Positions 36,601 through 47,625 of a stretch of DNA of 64,000 nt are shown piece after piece. This DNA comes from Meloidogyne chitwoodi. Lineage: Eukaryota; Nematoda; Chromadorea; Rhabditida; Meloidogynidae. Made by a program: the position numbers and the translations under genes. Location: assembly GCA_015183035.1 (NCBI GenBank), contig JACZZP010000002.1, forward strand, positions 868,001 to 932,000. Direction: 5' to 3'. How positions within the stretch are numbered: the first letter of the stretch is position 1; the number at the start of each line of letters is the position of its first letter. A model generated the notes under the pieces. The model did no database searches and was not told the origin of the DNA. It worked only from the letters and a program-made list of their open reading frames with translations.

Positions 36601-39600
36601 ATTTCCGGATTTTTCCGGACCCGGATTAATCCCGAAAAATCCGGCCGGATCCGGTCCGGCTATACTACAAAACCAAAATCCGGTCCGGAAATCCGGAAAA
36701 ATCGAATTTTCCGGTCACTAGTTTTTATTTATATTTTTAATTAATTTAATAATCAATAAAAAGTCTTTTTTATTTTATAAGAAAAATAAATATTCTCAAA
36801 ATTTCATAATTTAAGTTAGAATCAACCAAAAATGTCATATTTTCTTTTTGAAATTTTTTAAAAAATTTTATTTAAGAGAAAGACAAAATCCCAACAGTGT
36901 TTTAACCAAATATTAAATAAAAATAATTTATATTTATAGATATTTTTTAATTTTAGGCAACTAGAATTGAAATTTGATCATATTTTAAAAATAAAATAAA
37001 ATAAAAAGATTGACCACCTAAATATTCTCCCTTGGATTTTTTGGTTCATCTTTATATGGGAAATTGTGACATTTGGAAAATAAAAAATAAAACGGTATCG
37101 GATTTATTTTTTATTTATTTATGTACATGCAATCCTTGATAAAACAACTAAATTTACATCTCATATTTTAAATATAATAAATAAATAAATTAAAATAAAT
37201 TAATTAATTTAAAAATATATTAATTTAAAAAATTATTTAATAAAAAGATGGAGATATCAAAGATATCCTAAGAGTTTCAAATATATTAAATAAATAATTA
37301 TATATTTTTAAAAATAATTTTTTAAAGTTATTTTAATATTTATATTGTACATATTAAGTATATTAATATTTTCTCATAATTTTAGTTTATGTATGTACTG
37401 ATCGTCAAATTACATAAGCATTATTGCCTAGATTGACGTTAAAAAGGGATTAAAAAATAAAAATAAGGAAGAGCATAAATAAGAAGAGAGGAAATAATAT
37501 ATTATTTATTAAGCACTGTGGGGACAACAACAAAATAAATAACCAAGCAATTCACTCTTGATGAGCTTCTGCCAAAGGGGCCAATTTGCATGCAAATCTC
37601 TACTAAACGAAAATGGCAAATTGTTAGGGGGTCAGATTTTTGGATAGTATATTTATATTTTAGTAAAATAAAAGAATTAATAATAAGTTGACATTTATTT
37701 ATATTAAAAATGATATTTTTAAATAATTTTGGGGAAAAAATGATTGAAAAATAAAACGAAAATTAAATGGTTGAGAGCCTTAAGAATATTGAGAATTAAA
37801 TTATTATTTTAATTTTATATAAAAATAAAATGTAAAAATAAGGAATAAAAAGTAATTTTTAAAAAGGGATGAATAAATTTAAAAAAAAAGTTTGAACTTA
37901 AGGAAATGATGAAATTTTTTGGAAATAAATAAGTATTTTAACAAGAATTTTAATATAAATATTTAAATAAGAATTTAATAAATATTTAATAAAAAAAATA
38001 ATTAAATTTAAAAGATTAATCTAATTTGTTTTAAGTTTAATTCCCTCTAGGCAAAAGTATAATAATAATAATTCTTTTAAAATTACTAAATTATCCTTTC
38101 ATTGTTTTCAATTAAAATAAAGTAAATAAAGAGCAATCAAAAGCCAAATACAATAAATAAAATAAATAATATACTTAACTACATAACTCATCCCCTAACT
38201 AAAATTTAATTCTCCAATCGAAAGAGGGGAGTCAATTGTTATGTTTTACATGTTTGTGTGTGTGTGTGCTCTCATCTCAACCAAGTAATAGAGGTAGTAG
38301 TGTAGTCATTGACTAAATATACATATATTTTTAAATATATTTTAAGTAATCCCCCCTCTATTCTTAAAATTGTAAAATAAAAGTAAATTCTTTTTTTATT
38401 CTTCTTCCTTTACCCTAATTGGAGCGTTTAGCCTGATAGCGGTTCTTTTTCCTCCGTAGCCGAAGCGCGACATTTGTTTGCGCACAATCGGCACTAGAAA
38501 AAAAAGTAATAGGGGGAAGGTCGAATTGAGAAGGAAAAAAGAGGAAATAATAACTACAAAATATATTTAAAAATGAAAAACATCTTCTATCAGTTTTTCT
38601 TATTTTAAAAATAGAAATTATTATGTAAATATTCAATTTAAAATTCAACATTAAGCTAAATTCTAATTATTTTGCCTGCTCTGTGTGAAATATTGGTAAA
38701 AAATATTTTTAGGCAAAATTGTGTCCTATCCTAAATTTTTAATGTTTTTAAATGCCAAGCTGGTCAATTCAAATTCCTAAGCGCAATTACTGCCAAAAAG
38801 TAAGTATTTATATATAAATAAGACATTGCCACTTTTGGAGCAAATGAAAAGATAAAAAACCTTCAAATACTAGCCCAAAGCTATTAAAGCATCTATTGGC
38901 TAAATAATATAAAGCGAGAGGACATTGAGGAGGAGCATTTACTAGTAAATAAATAAAGAAGCGCACTTAGCACAGCACCAGCCGTTTCTTTTCTTCTACC
39001 ACCCGTGGATCCATTCATTCTGGTCTTTTATTTTTTTTTATTTTTATAAATTTCCTTTCTTCAATAGCAGGCCCATTTCAAATATAAAATGAAAAGAAGA
39101 ATTAATAGACAAACCAAATACTTTCATTTCCCTCTTACCGTAATATAATTCATTGAGAGAGATACTTAAAAAATAAAAAAGACATTAAGAAGTTATGGAG
39201 AATGGGCAAAAAAGTAGTTAAAAGAATTTAAATGGTGAAATAAAAAAAGAATCAACATCAACGATGTGAACAATTAATTGCCATGACTGGGGGAAGAAAA
39301 AAGACAATTTACGGGGCTAACAAAAAGTAAAGGGAAATGATTCTGAAAATGAGAAAAGAGTGAAGTATTTAATATATTAAATGTTTGTTTTGCGAAGAAT
39401 TACTTATTATTTGATTAAAATTAATATAAAATTAATTGATTTTGTTTTACATAATTTTAATTATTTAAATTTTAAATTATTAAAATTAAACTTTATTTTT
39501 TTCTAAAAATATTTTATCTATTTATTTCAGATTGAGGATTATTTAATAAATAAATAAATATAGTAAAATTGAAAATTCTAGGAAAACATTTATTTACCAC

Positions 39601-41216
39601 AAATATTATGTAAATTTAATAATAATATGACAACTTAAATTTTTGGTAATTTTAAAGGAAATGCTCTTTCTTATTAAATTTTGAAATAAAGATTTTATTC
39701 AAAATACAGTAAAAATATAAATATTTTTTAAGAATATACTAAATTCTTATAAATTTAAAAAATAAATAAATAAAATGGAATTTTTATTAAAAAAATATTA
39801 AATAAATAATTATTTACATCCTTCTTTTATTATTTAAAGAAATAAAAATATAACAAAAATTATATAAATAATATCATAATAAAATTTATTATAATAAACT
39901 GAAAAATTTTAAGAAAAAAATATATTTTTTATAAATAATTACGCAATTTATTAAAACATGCACACAAAACAACCAAACAAAACAACCAAACAATTGAATA
40001 AAAATTAATTTTATTTTTGACTATATTTTAATAGTTTCATTGACCGTTCATTTACTGTTGTGACTCATTAAAAGTCAAACTCCTGCTGTGTTTTAGATTT
40101 TTATTTTCAAGTATTATGTATTTATTTAGAAAAAAAATTTAAAAAAATGTCTATATTTTGTAATTAATATATAATTTAATATTTTATCCTTAATTTTATA
40201 TATACCTTAAATTTTCCTAATAATTTTTAAAATTTATTTATTCATCGCTTAATCTCCATTTTATGTCAATTTAACTAAAATATATATAAATATAGAAAAT
40301 GAGAGTAGTAAAACATTAAAAATATATTTAAAGCAAATGGCCAATTACTTAAAACATTTATTCATTTCAATAGCTCTTTTTGCCGGTTGTTGATAATAAT
40401 AATAATAAATAAATAAATAAACATTTATACAAATATATATTGTTGTATTTAATAATAAAAATGCGTTTAGAGAGGTTTTGAAGAGGACTGTGCTAAAAGC
40501 TCCCGCTAAGAGCTTGGCAAAAAAATTTATAACAACGGCAATAAATTTGTTGAAATTATATAAATAATATTTATTAATTAAATATTAATAAAATAATAAA
40601 ATTAATATAATTTAAACATTAATTTATATAGGTAAATATTATTATTAAAATTATATATGTAGGCCAACAGTCCATTAGCTTTACTTATCATTTTATGTAT
40701 TTTAAAGGGTTTATCCAAAAAGTCATTCATCCTTGTAAATGGACTTACAATAATTATTTCTTTGTTCTATTTAATATTCTCCGCTTTTACTCTGCTCACA
40801 TATGGCAAATTTGCCGGCATTTTCTCTTATTCTCATAGTATATAATTATTATAATAAACAGTTTTTAGATAGAAAATGTGCGAAGCGGTAAAAATAAGAA
40901 ATAAAATAGAACAGTTTTTCTTTAAAACCAAAAAATATTTGTTATATAAAATATTTATATTTAATATTAAAAATTATGGAGCGCGAAAAGGGATTTACAT
41001 AAATGGTAAAATTGGAAATAAATAAATTTGAAAAAATAAAATTTAAGAAAATAAATAAAATATTATTAATGAGGGAAAAAATATAAGAAAATTAAACTAT
41101 CTTAATACTTAGATATAAATCTTTTACTATAAAAACATTCTCAATGGTGCATAATATTCGTACTCTATATTTTACTCAAAGCAAGCTGATCTTCGACATT
41201 CGCAAGCCCGGATAGT
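30665..41216. other. About 10.5-kb gene-poor region upstream of ceh-32
   Basis: Very A+T-rich. Open frames here are short, hydrophobic by composition and lack splice or homology support, so I call no genes. Recognised content is a CCGG-rich hAT-type MITE (36527-36720), a GT run near 38250-38270 and one weak exon candidate (38417-38496, minus). Because ceh-32 and the TSSK-type gene point away from each other, distal control elements for ceh-32 are a reasonable guess but are not shown by the sequence. Confidence 0.5.
36527..36720. mobile_element. hAT-type MITE rich in CCGG, with perfect 8-bp target duplication
   Basis: 194 bases with terminal inverted repeats TAGTGACCGG / CCGGTCACTA. It is flanked on both sides by GTTTTTAT (36519-36526 and 36721-36728), a perfect 8-bp duplication as made by hAT transposases. 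The interior is a C+G-rich weave of GGATCCGG, CCGGATTTTTC and TCCGGA motifs that fold on themselves, in sharp contrast to the flanking DNA. No transposase frame is present. Confidence 0.88.
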
Positions 41217-42272
41217 ATGCCACCAGTTAGTACTTCCCGAAGTAGCCGTGGTCGTTCATCGGCTTCAGCGCAGGATGATGAGCCCAAAAGACGCATAAAG
41301 GAACTTCTTCGCACTAACGGAGTTAGAATCATTGAAGGGAGAGAAGGCAGAATTGGTTTGTTTTTTAATGTTATATATTCTCTAAATTAGATTATTTTTG
41401 TTTTTTTTTAAAAAACAGGAACTGGCACTCATTCTCATGTCTTCAAAGCAACAATGGATTCAAGAAACAACGCTCAGGTCGCAGTCAAGTTAGTCGACCT
41501 TAGGAGCCGTGGTGAATATATTGAACGCTTCATGCCTAGAGAGCTGGCGATCATTCCTCGACTTGATCACGTTAACATTGTTGCAGCCTATGCGGTTAAA
41601 GCAAAAAATGTTGAGTTTTTAATATTTAATTTTCTTCTTTACAGATCCATCGAACACCAGAATATGTTGCGATTGTTGAGGAGTACGCGTCTGGTGGAGA
41701 TTTGCTCAACTATATTCGAACAAAGCCAGAGAGGTATTTGCAGGAGCAGGAAGCAAAGCCCATTCTTCGACAATTGATGGAGGCAATAATGTATCTTGAG
41801 CGACTTCATATTGTGCACAGAGACATCAAATGCGAGAACATTTTTCTGGACACAAATTTGCGCGTCAAACTTGGTGATTTTGGTTTTGCTCGTGAACTTC
41901 GCCCTGGGGTAGATTCAAATACACACTGCGGATCACGACCCTATGCGGCAATTGAATTACTGAGCGGTCGGACCTACAGAGGAAATGGGGTTGACATTTG
42001 GAGTGCAGGCGTTGTTCTCTATGTTATCCTTACGAGTAAGTTTTAAAACTGTCCTTTAATATTTTTTTATTTTTAAAGGTTACTTCCCGTTTGGCAGCAG
42101 CAAAGATGAAGTTCCATCTATTATCAAACGTCAACGTGCCCAGTCAATTCACTTCTCTCATCGTCTAAGTGGAGAGGTTCGAAGTCTGATCCTTGGTATG
42201 CTGCATCCTGACCCTAAAAAGCGTTTGTCTTCACGACGCATTCTTGCCCATCCTTGGCTCGCTGATCAGTAA
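41217..42272 (+). CDS. Testis-specific serine kinase (TSSK)-like protein kinase
   Basis: CaMK-group Ser/Thr kinase. The start MPPVSTSRSSRGRSSASAQD at 41217 leads to GREGRIG, then by splice to GTGTHSHVFKATMD (glycine loop) and AVKLVDLRS (ATP Lys). The core shows IVHRDIKCENIFLD (catalytic loop), VKLGDFGFAREL (metal-binding DFG) and the THCGSRPYAAIELLSGRTY activation segment. GNGVDIWSAGVVLYVILT follows, then FPFGSSKDEVPSIIKRQ and LILGMLHPDPKKRLSSRRIL. Introns lie at about 41356-41418, 41608-41644 and 42036-42078. RDIKCENIF and the CGSxxYAAxELL string are TSSK-like. The catalytic set is complete. The stop at 42270-42272 overlaps a possible donor; a further exon at 42322 would add only a few residues. 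Sperm expression is inferred. Confidence 0.9.
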
Positions 42273-42931
42273 ATTTTTTAAAGAAAATTTTCTCTTTAAA
42301 AAATGATTTTTTATTTTTAGAAACCGAACGTGATGACTGATGATGGATTTGCGGCAATCGGCTGTTAAAAATTAGGTACACAAAGTTCATCTACAGTCCG
42401 AGCCGGAATAATTGATATTAAAAATTCCTCTATTTAGATATACTTGTACAAATATATATAATTTTGTTGTTCACCTAAATATTGTACATTATGTATATAT
42501 CCTTGCCTATAATTGTAGAATTATATTTCTAATTAAATTTTATTAATAAATTTGGTCTTATTGTTTATGTGGTATTTTTAAATATAATATTATTTAAATT
42601 CAAGTTTTATCTTTTAATTATTTTTAATTAAAAAAGAGATAATTTTAAATTAATAATTTAAACATTTAGGAGTAAATTTATTGTTTATTAAATTTTAAAA
42701 GCTGAGTAAATAATATTAAAACAAAATTTTAAATTTAGAAATGCAAGTTGATTTCATTACTTTGTTTTTTTAATTAGTCTCAATATTTTTCTTTCATCAT
42801 TTTGTTTAATTTAAATTTTTTTTTAATTTTTGCAATGAAGAAATAAAAACATCTGCCTTGTTTTTGTTAATTAAATTTTATTTATTTTTTTAAATTAAAA
42901 TTTATTTTCATTATTTCCATTTTTGTTTTAA
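42273..42931. other. Intergenic, TSSK-like 3' flank
   Basis: Contains the optional last exon of the kinase (about 42322-42335), a polyadenylation-like AATAAA near 42544 and A+T-rich sequence. No gene was seen. Confidence 0.5.
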
Positions 42932-44019
42932 ATGATTTTTAATATTTCTAAAAGAAAATTTTATTTATTTTTGTTAATATTTTTTAGTATTGAACATTTA
43001 GTTTTTTCAATTCCATTTTATTGTATTGGTAAGTAATTAATTAAATTTTAAAATAAATAAATAAATATATGTAGATTCATTAATTGATGTTAGAACTCGT
43101 CAACAAAGTTGTATTCCACCACTTAGACTTTATAGATCAGTTAATTATTGTTGTACCTCTGATATTAGACAAATTGGAAATGTCCCACCAATTTATTTTC
43201 CAGATGAACCACCCGACACATTACCGCTAGGATGTCAAAGTAAACAGGATAAAATTATATATTTTTTTAATTAATTTACAAAATATACCTAAATAAGTAG
43301 AGATATTACATAATAAATAATATTTTTTTTAATTTAAAAATAATTTAACAGTTCCCGAGATTCAACGGAGAGGAGGCTTTACAGAATATCATTGTCCATC
43401 TACTTTTCCAAAAGGCTTTGATAAATGGGATAATCGAATGAGTTTACCTATTTGTTGTAATCAGGATATTACTCGGCAATATCCTAATGCTAAATCTATT
43501 GAAGTACTTTTGCCTGGTCAAACATCTAGAAGACAACAACAAGGACGACAAAATATTCGTCCTGGATTAGAGCCAGGAGGAGGACGTTGGTTTATTTGTA
43601 GGGATTTAGCTGTGCCTGGACGTCCTTCCGACTGTCCAGCAAATTTCCATAGATGTTCTGATCCTCTATGGTTTAATGTTATGGCTCAACAATGTTTAGG
43701 AACTTGCACAAATTTATGTAATCAGCTTAAAGGTATTCGTGTTGGTGGAGTTCCATTTGCAGGAGGTGGGCGACAGCCTTTTCGTCAGCCAGGATCATGG
43801 CAGCCAAGATCTTCTAGGGTAGGAGAAAGACTTTTGGGTGGTGGTAGAGGTAAAATATTTTTTTAAATTTCAATAGAAAAAATTATTTTAAAAAAGTTAG
43901 GTTGTAGAGATTGGATTCCATCAGCAGGAAAAATGAGTTGTTCTTCTATGGTTGGATTAGGTATGTGCCGAACAGGTCGAGCTCGAGTGCAATGCCCAGT
44001 TCTTTGCGGATATTGTTGA
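42932..44019 (+). CDS. Secreted Cys-rich protein with ShKT-type modules
   Basis: Four exons with good GT/AG ends: 42932-about 43029, about 43073-43240, about 43352-43850 and about 43901-44019. The N-terminus is a signal peptide (FYLFLLIFFSIEHLVFS). Two short Cys segments (QQSCIPPLRL...YCCTSDI; EYHCPSTFP...ICCNQDI) precede an Arg/Gly/Gln-rich region. The ICRDLAV...DCPANFHRC...MAQQCLGTCTNLC segment matches the ShKT six-cysteine pattern. A Gly/Arg/Pro-rich stretch and a second compact module (GCRDWIPSAGKMSC...RTGRARVQCPVLCGYC) end the protein. Length is about 300 residues. Such proteins occur in worm cuticle or pharyngeal secretions; the exact role is unknown. Confidence 0.82.
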
Positions 44020-44225
44020 AAGTTTTTGATAAAATATTAAAATAAATTACTTTTTAAAATTAGAATTGTAAAATTTTCAAAAGGATCAATTAATTGAAAT
44101 TTAGATTCTCTCATTTTATCTAATTTATTTTTTCTGAAAATTTTGGTCATGCTTAACTGAATCTGTCGCTAGATGAGAGAATAACTAAATTTATAATTAT
44201 TTAAAAAAATATAAAATTATAATTT

Positions 44226-45211
44226 TTACTTTTTGTCTAATAAATAATTAATTTTATATTTTAATTTCTTCACTTCATCTTGGCAAGTCATTCTACTTGT
44301 TATTTCTTTTGCAAATCCAAAATTCGTTAATTTTTTTAAATTCTCTTCATTTTGATTAGTTTTTTGAACAATTTTAGAACAAGAAGAATGAACTTCAACA
44401 ATTTCTTTTATATTTATTAATTCTGAAATATTTTCCGAATTAATTCCAGATCCAGGCATAATTGAAATCTGTCCTGACGATATTTCCACTGCACGTTGTA
44501 AATTAGGAATTCCTTCAGGAATGGCACGTGGAGTTAAACCTTAGACAAAAAATTAAAAAACTTTAATAAAATTAGGCCTAAACCTGAGGTTAATATCCTA
44601 TCAAAATTCAAACTGATGGCTGTTTCAACTCCTTCAGTCAAATCAGGAATTAAATCGAAACATCGATGGAGTGTTTTTCCTAGCCCCTGATAGTGATAAA
44701 ATTAAAATAAATAATTTAAAAATATTTTTTAAATTATTCTTAAATTAATTTCTGAATTACTTAAAGATTACCTAAATGTAATGATTTTTTTAAAGTATTA
44801 GTCATAATTATTCTGACCTGTGCTCTTTTACAAAGTCTTTCTAACATTTTTTCATTTAATTTATAATTATCACAATTAGCGCCAAAAACTACACCAGACA
44901 GCCCCGATACACGAATAGCATCAATATCCATTTCCATCGTTTCAATCTCATAATTAGAATAAACAAAATTTCCTGGTCGTGGTCTAATCATAGAATAAAT
45001 TGGAATAGTTTTTACAAATTCTTTTGCTTTAGCAATTAAACCAAAAATTGATAAAAAAAAAAGACATTTTAAGAATTCTTAAATATTTCTTGCCTGGACT
45101 GGGTGTCAATCCACCAATATCTAAAGCAGAACATAATTCAATACGATCAGCACCACCATCAATAGCATTAATCAGACTCTCAAAGCTATCTACACAAACT
45201 TCAAGGAGCAT
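44226..45211 (-). CDS. cutc-1: Copper homeostasis protein CutC
   Basis: TIM-barrel protein of the CutC family, linked to copper tolerance. The start at 45211 is [20 protein letters not shown], then [20 protein letters not shown] (the family N-terminal signature). After introns come [31 protein letters not shown] and LCKRAQ. The last joins to [12 protein letters not shown], with [37 protein letters not shown] and VEVHSSCSK downstream. The stop is at 44226. Length is about 260 residues, normal for the family. The ending has an extra polar tail ([20 protein letters not shown]). It is transcribed away from WDR44 across the mobile-element block. The gene name follows the worm orthologue by inference. 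Confidence 0.93.
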
Positions 45212-45340
45212 GTTATTAATAGATCTTATTTATTGGTGAAAGGGATGAATCAAATTGGGTTATAATTTTTACATATGTAAATACAATTATTTAATTTTTA
45301 CAAGTTAAGTTAATATATAAAATTTCTTTGTCTAAATGAA

Positions 45341-45520
45341 TTGGAAGTGTTAATTCAATATTTAATTTTGGCATTGGTAGTTCAAATATGGCATTCAGTA
45401 TTTCTTTTTTCGGTGGCACGACTTTTCGTCAACAGAATTTACGTCAATGGACCATTCGTCAATACTTTTCGTCATTGGACTTTATTCAACGGACTTTTCG
45501 TTAATAAACAATTTTTAAAG
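45341..45520. repeat. CGTCAA-rich degenerate repeat; left inverted end of the mobile block
   Basis: Several variants of ACTTTTCGTCAA / CGTCAATGGAC follow one another. The last, GACTTTATTCAACGGACTTT (45478-45497) followed by TCGTTAAT, is the inverted counterpart of 54597-54629, with a 16-base identical core. The rest of the 45212-45856 spacer, upstream of cutC, is A+T-rich without a gene. Confidence 0.6.
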
Positions 45521-45856
45521 AAAACGGGGTGTCCTTCCTTGCAGCAAAAATAAAAAAACTTAAAATAATCTAAACAATAAAGTCATACATAAATATAAAT
45601 ATTTCCAAAAGAATAAAAAAAACAAGTTAACGAAATAATCATCCAAATGCCCAAATTACTATAACAAAAACAATCGTCTAACACACAAAAACTACCAAAG
45701 AATAGACTATAACATAATTAAAACATTTACAACCAAAACAATACATAGAGAAATTAAAACATGATCAAACATGAGTCAAGTTTTAAATTCAAGCTGTCGA
45801 TCTGGCTCCGAAAACCGCGTCAAATAATATACAAAAATAAAAAAGAAATGATAAAG

Positions 45857-46211
45857 TGTCAGGAATTTGCCTTATTTTTTCCTGATTATAAAGAATAAAC
45901 ACAAATTTTTATTTAACAAGTTTATTCAAAAAAAGGTTTACAATTTTTTAATTAAAAACGAATTTATTTTTATAACGGACAGAGATTGTGTAAATTTTTT
46001 TTTTATTTTTATTCAACGGATAAGAGTGTGTAGAAAAAAAAGGGGGAGAAGTCAACCAGTGAAGGTTTTTTAACGGGTGCAGAAAGGCGGGTGAATTACT
46101 TTTTTTTTCTTTTTATTATTTTTCCAGAAAAAGGGAGAGTATAAAGATTGGCTTTAAAAATGTGCAGTATTATAGGGAGATTTAAATAATAAACAAATCA
46201 AAGATTTGACA
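45857..46211 (-). repeat. 3' LTR of the BEL/Pao retrotransposon
   Basis: 355 bases bounded by TGTCA...TGACA. It is identical by eye to 53444-53799 except for one T in a homopolymer. It is flanked outside by AAAG, as is the other LTR, giving a 4-bp target duplication. Confidence 0.95.
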
Positions 46212-46965
46212 CTCCCAAGGCCGAGAAGTTGGAATTGTTGGGATTACATAATTGAATTGGCACATAAACGATAGGATTAGAAATTGGGGCGTGATGTTGC
46301 CCTATGAAATTGTGGTTAATCGGATTGTAATTTTGAGAAGTTATTAACTGAGTCGGGCCAGAATAATTTTGTTGCACATAGGGGGTTTGTGTATGTGAGT
46401 AAATGCTTGTTAAGTTATTATTCCAATAAGGTGGTTGTGGGACGAAGTCTTTTAATTTAGGAATTATGTAGGGCTTTCGCCCTATGATGGGTGGATGGAA
46501 GAATTTTATCATATTGAGTGGTGTTATTTTTGCAATATTGTTTTTATGTTTCTTATTCTTTTTCAGTTTTTCCAGTTGATTCTTCGTGATTGTTGCCGAA
46601 GAGAGATTTTCAATGCCACCCGAAGGAAGTATGCGAATCCGGCTTGTAATAGGAAGTTTGACCGCAGTTTTAATAGGTGGTTCATTCAAAGGTTGTTTTT
46701 TCGTGGTAGTAGTTGTTTCAGATTCAATAATGGGAGAGGGTTGTTCAATAATAATAGAGTTGTCATTAGGAATAACAGATGTATTTGTAGTAGAGACCGG
46801 CAAAATCGCACTTGATATGTTGTCTGGTGGTTTTGATGATTCAATTGTTGCAGAATTAATATTAATATTGGAAGGCATGATAATGGGGATATTTTTTGTT
46901 ATTTCAAGATGATTTAAAATGATGTGTATGGGAGTGCGGAATTTCTTATTATTATTATTAGACAT
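46198..46965 (-). CDS. Accessory ORF near the 3' LTR of the BEL element (Asn/Pro/Ile-rich, unknown)
   Basis: A 255-codon frame starting MSNNNNKKFRTPIHIILNHL. It is low in charge clusters except a Lys run (LEKLKKNKKHKNN) near the middle, and rich in Asn, Pro, Ile, Thr and Gln towards the end. It reads into the first bases of the 3' LTR, and its stop lies within it. No transmembrane segment, enzyme motif or gag/pol signature is visible. The long open frame in A+T-rich DNA and the position where BEL/Pao elements may carry an extra gene argue that it is real. The function is unknown. Confidence 0.55.
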   Translation of the reverse strand: MSNNNNKKFRTPIHIILNHLEITKNIPIIMPSNININSATIESSKPPDNISSAILPVSTTNTSVIPNDNSIIIEQPSPIIESETTTTTKKQPLNEPPIKTAVKLPITSRIRILPSGGIENLSSATITKNQLEKLKKNKKHKNNIAKITPLNMIKFFHPPIIGRKPYIIPKLKDFVPQPPYWNNNLTSIYSHTQTPYVQQNYSGPTQLITSQNYNPINHNFIGQHHAPISNPIVYVPIQLCNPNNSNFSALGVSNL

Positions 46966-47119
46966 AAATTCTTAAAAAATTTTAATTAATGGTTATGAAT
47001 GCGGTTAAGTTGTATCGATTCTCCCACTCTATGGGAAGTTTCGGTTGTTTCGAGATTAGTGGAAGAAGAAGGGTAAAAATGGGTAAAAATTTTTATAAGT
47101 AATTTTAAAATTAAAAGAA

Positions 47120-47506
47120 TTAATATAAAATTATAACGATAAGGATAGCGGATAATCCCGGTTCTTCTTGTAAATATTTAGCAAGAGAGTCCAGTCCAAG
47201 GTATAAAGCGGTTGTGCTTAAAATTGGTAAGGTGGATTTCGCCACTGGTTTAACAAATTTTTTAAGAAATGGGGGCTTTTTAGGTTCAACAAAGGGAGTT
47301 AAAATTACTATTATAATAACGAATATGCTTTGGGGTGGGATCCACTGGTTTCGAGGTTTTTTCTTATTTTTAATTAGATTATATGTAAATCGGCAGATGA
47401 TAGAAACAAAGATGAATATTATTCCGATTAGGATAAACGAAGGTTCTTGCTTATTAATTTGTGTAAAATCAAGAGAAAAGAGTTGTATGGACAAGAGACT
47501 TCCCAT
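47120..47506 (-). CDS. Accessory small membrane-protein ORF of the BEL element
   Basis: 128 codons starting MGSLLSIQLFSLDF. It has two or three hydrophobic stretches: FILIGIIFIFVSIICRFTY (about residues 25-43), FVIIIVILTPFV (about 61-72) and a C-terminal ILIVIILY. These are separated by a basic KNKKKPRN turn and a Lys/Pro-rich segment. It lies between pol and the Asn/Pro-rich ORF. This is an envelope-like position, but the frame is far too short for a usual glycoprotein and shows no signal-cleavage or Cys pattern. It could be a relic, or one exon of a spliced product with the next ORF. No homology is recognised. Confidence 0.45.
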   Translation of the reverse strand: MGSLLSIQLFSLDFTQINKQEPSFILIGIIFIFVSIICRFTYNLIKNKKKPRNQWIPPQSIFVIIIVILTPFVEPKKPPFLKKFVKPVAKSTLPILSTTALYLGLDSLAKYLQEEPGLSAILIVIILY

Positions 47507-47625
47507 TAATTTTTAAAAATATTATTTAAGGTGCAAGGGCAATAAATTTAATTTTTTATTATTATTAGCTTTTTTCAATTATATTTTAAAGTGTGAATAA
47601 AGGGGGAAAAAATCTTATTTTATTT

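Noticed and set aside
36429..36744. Three overlapping frames with Pro/Gly/Ser/Arg repeats (PDPAGFFGSPGP-type)
   Set aside because: They are translations of the CCGG-rich hAT-type MITE, open in three frames because of the repeat composition.
45867..46073. A 68-codon frame present twice, also at 53454-53660
   Set aside because: It lies entirely in the LTRs, antisense to the element, and is repeated only because the LTRs are identical.
46495..46912. Plus-strand frames of 106 and 108 codons
   Set aside because: Antisense shadows of the Asn/Pro-rich accessory ORF of the BEL element.
47120..47506. Envelope glycoprotein of an endogenous retrovirus-like element
   Set aside because: Too short, without cysteines, cleavage site or fusion-like features; kept only as an unknown membrane-protein ORF.
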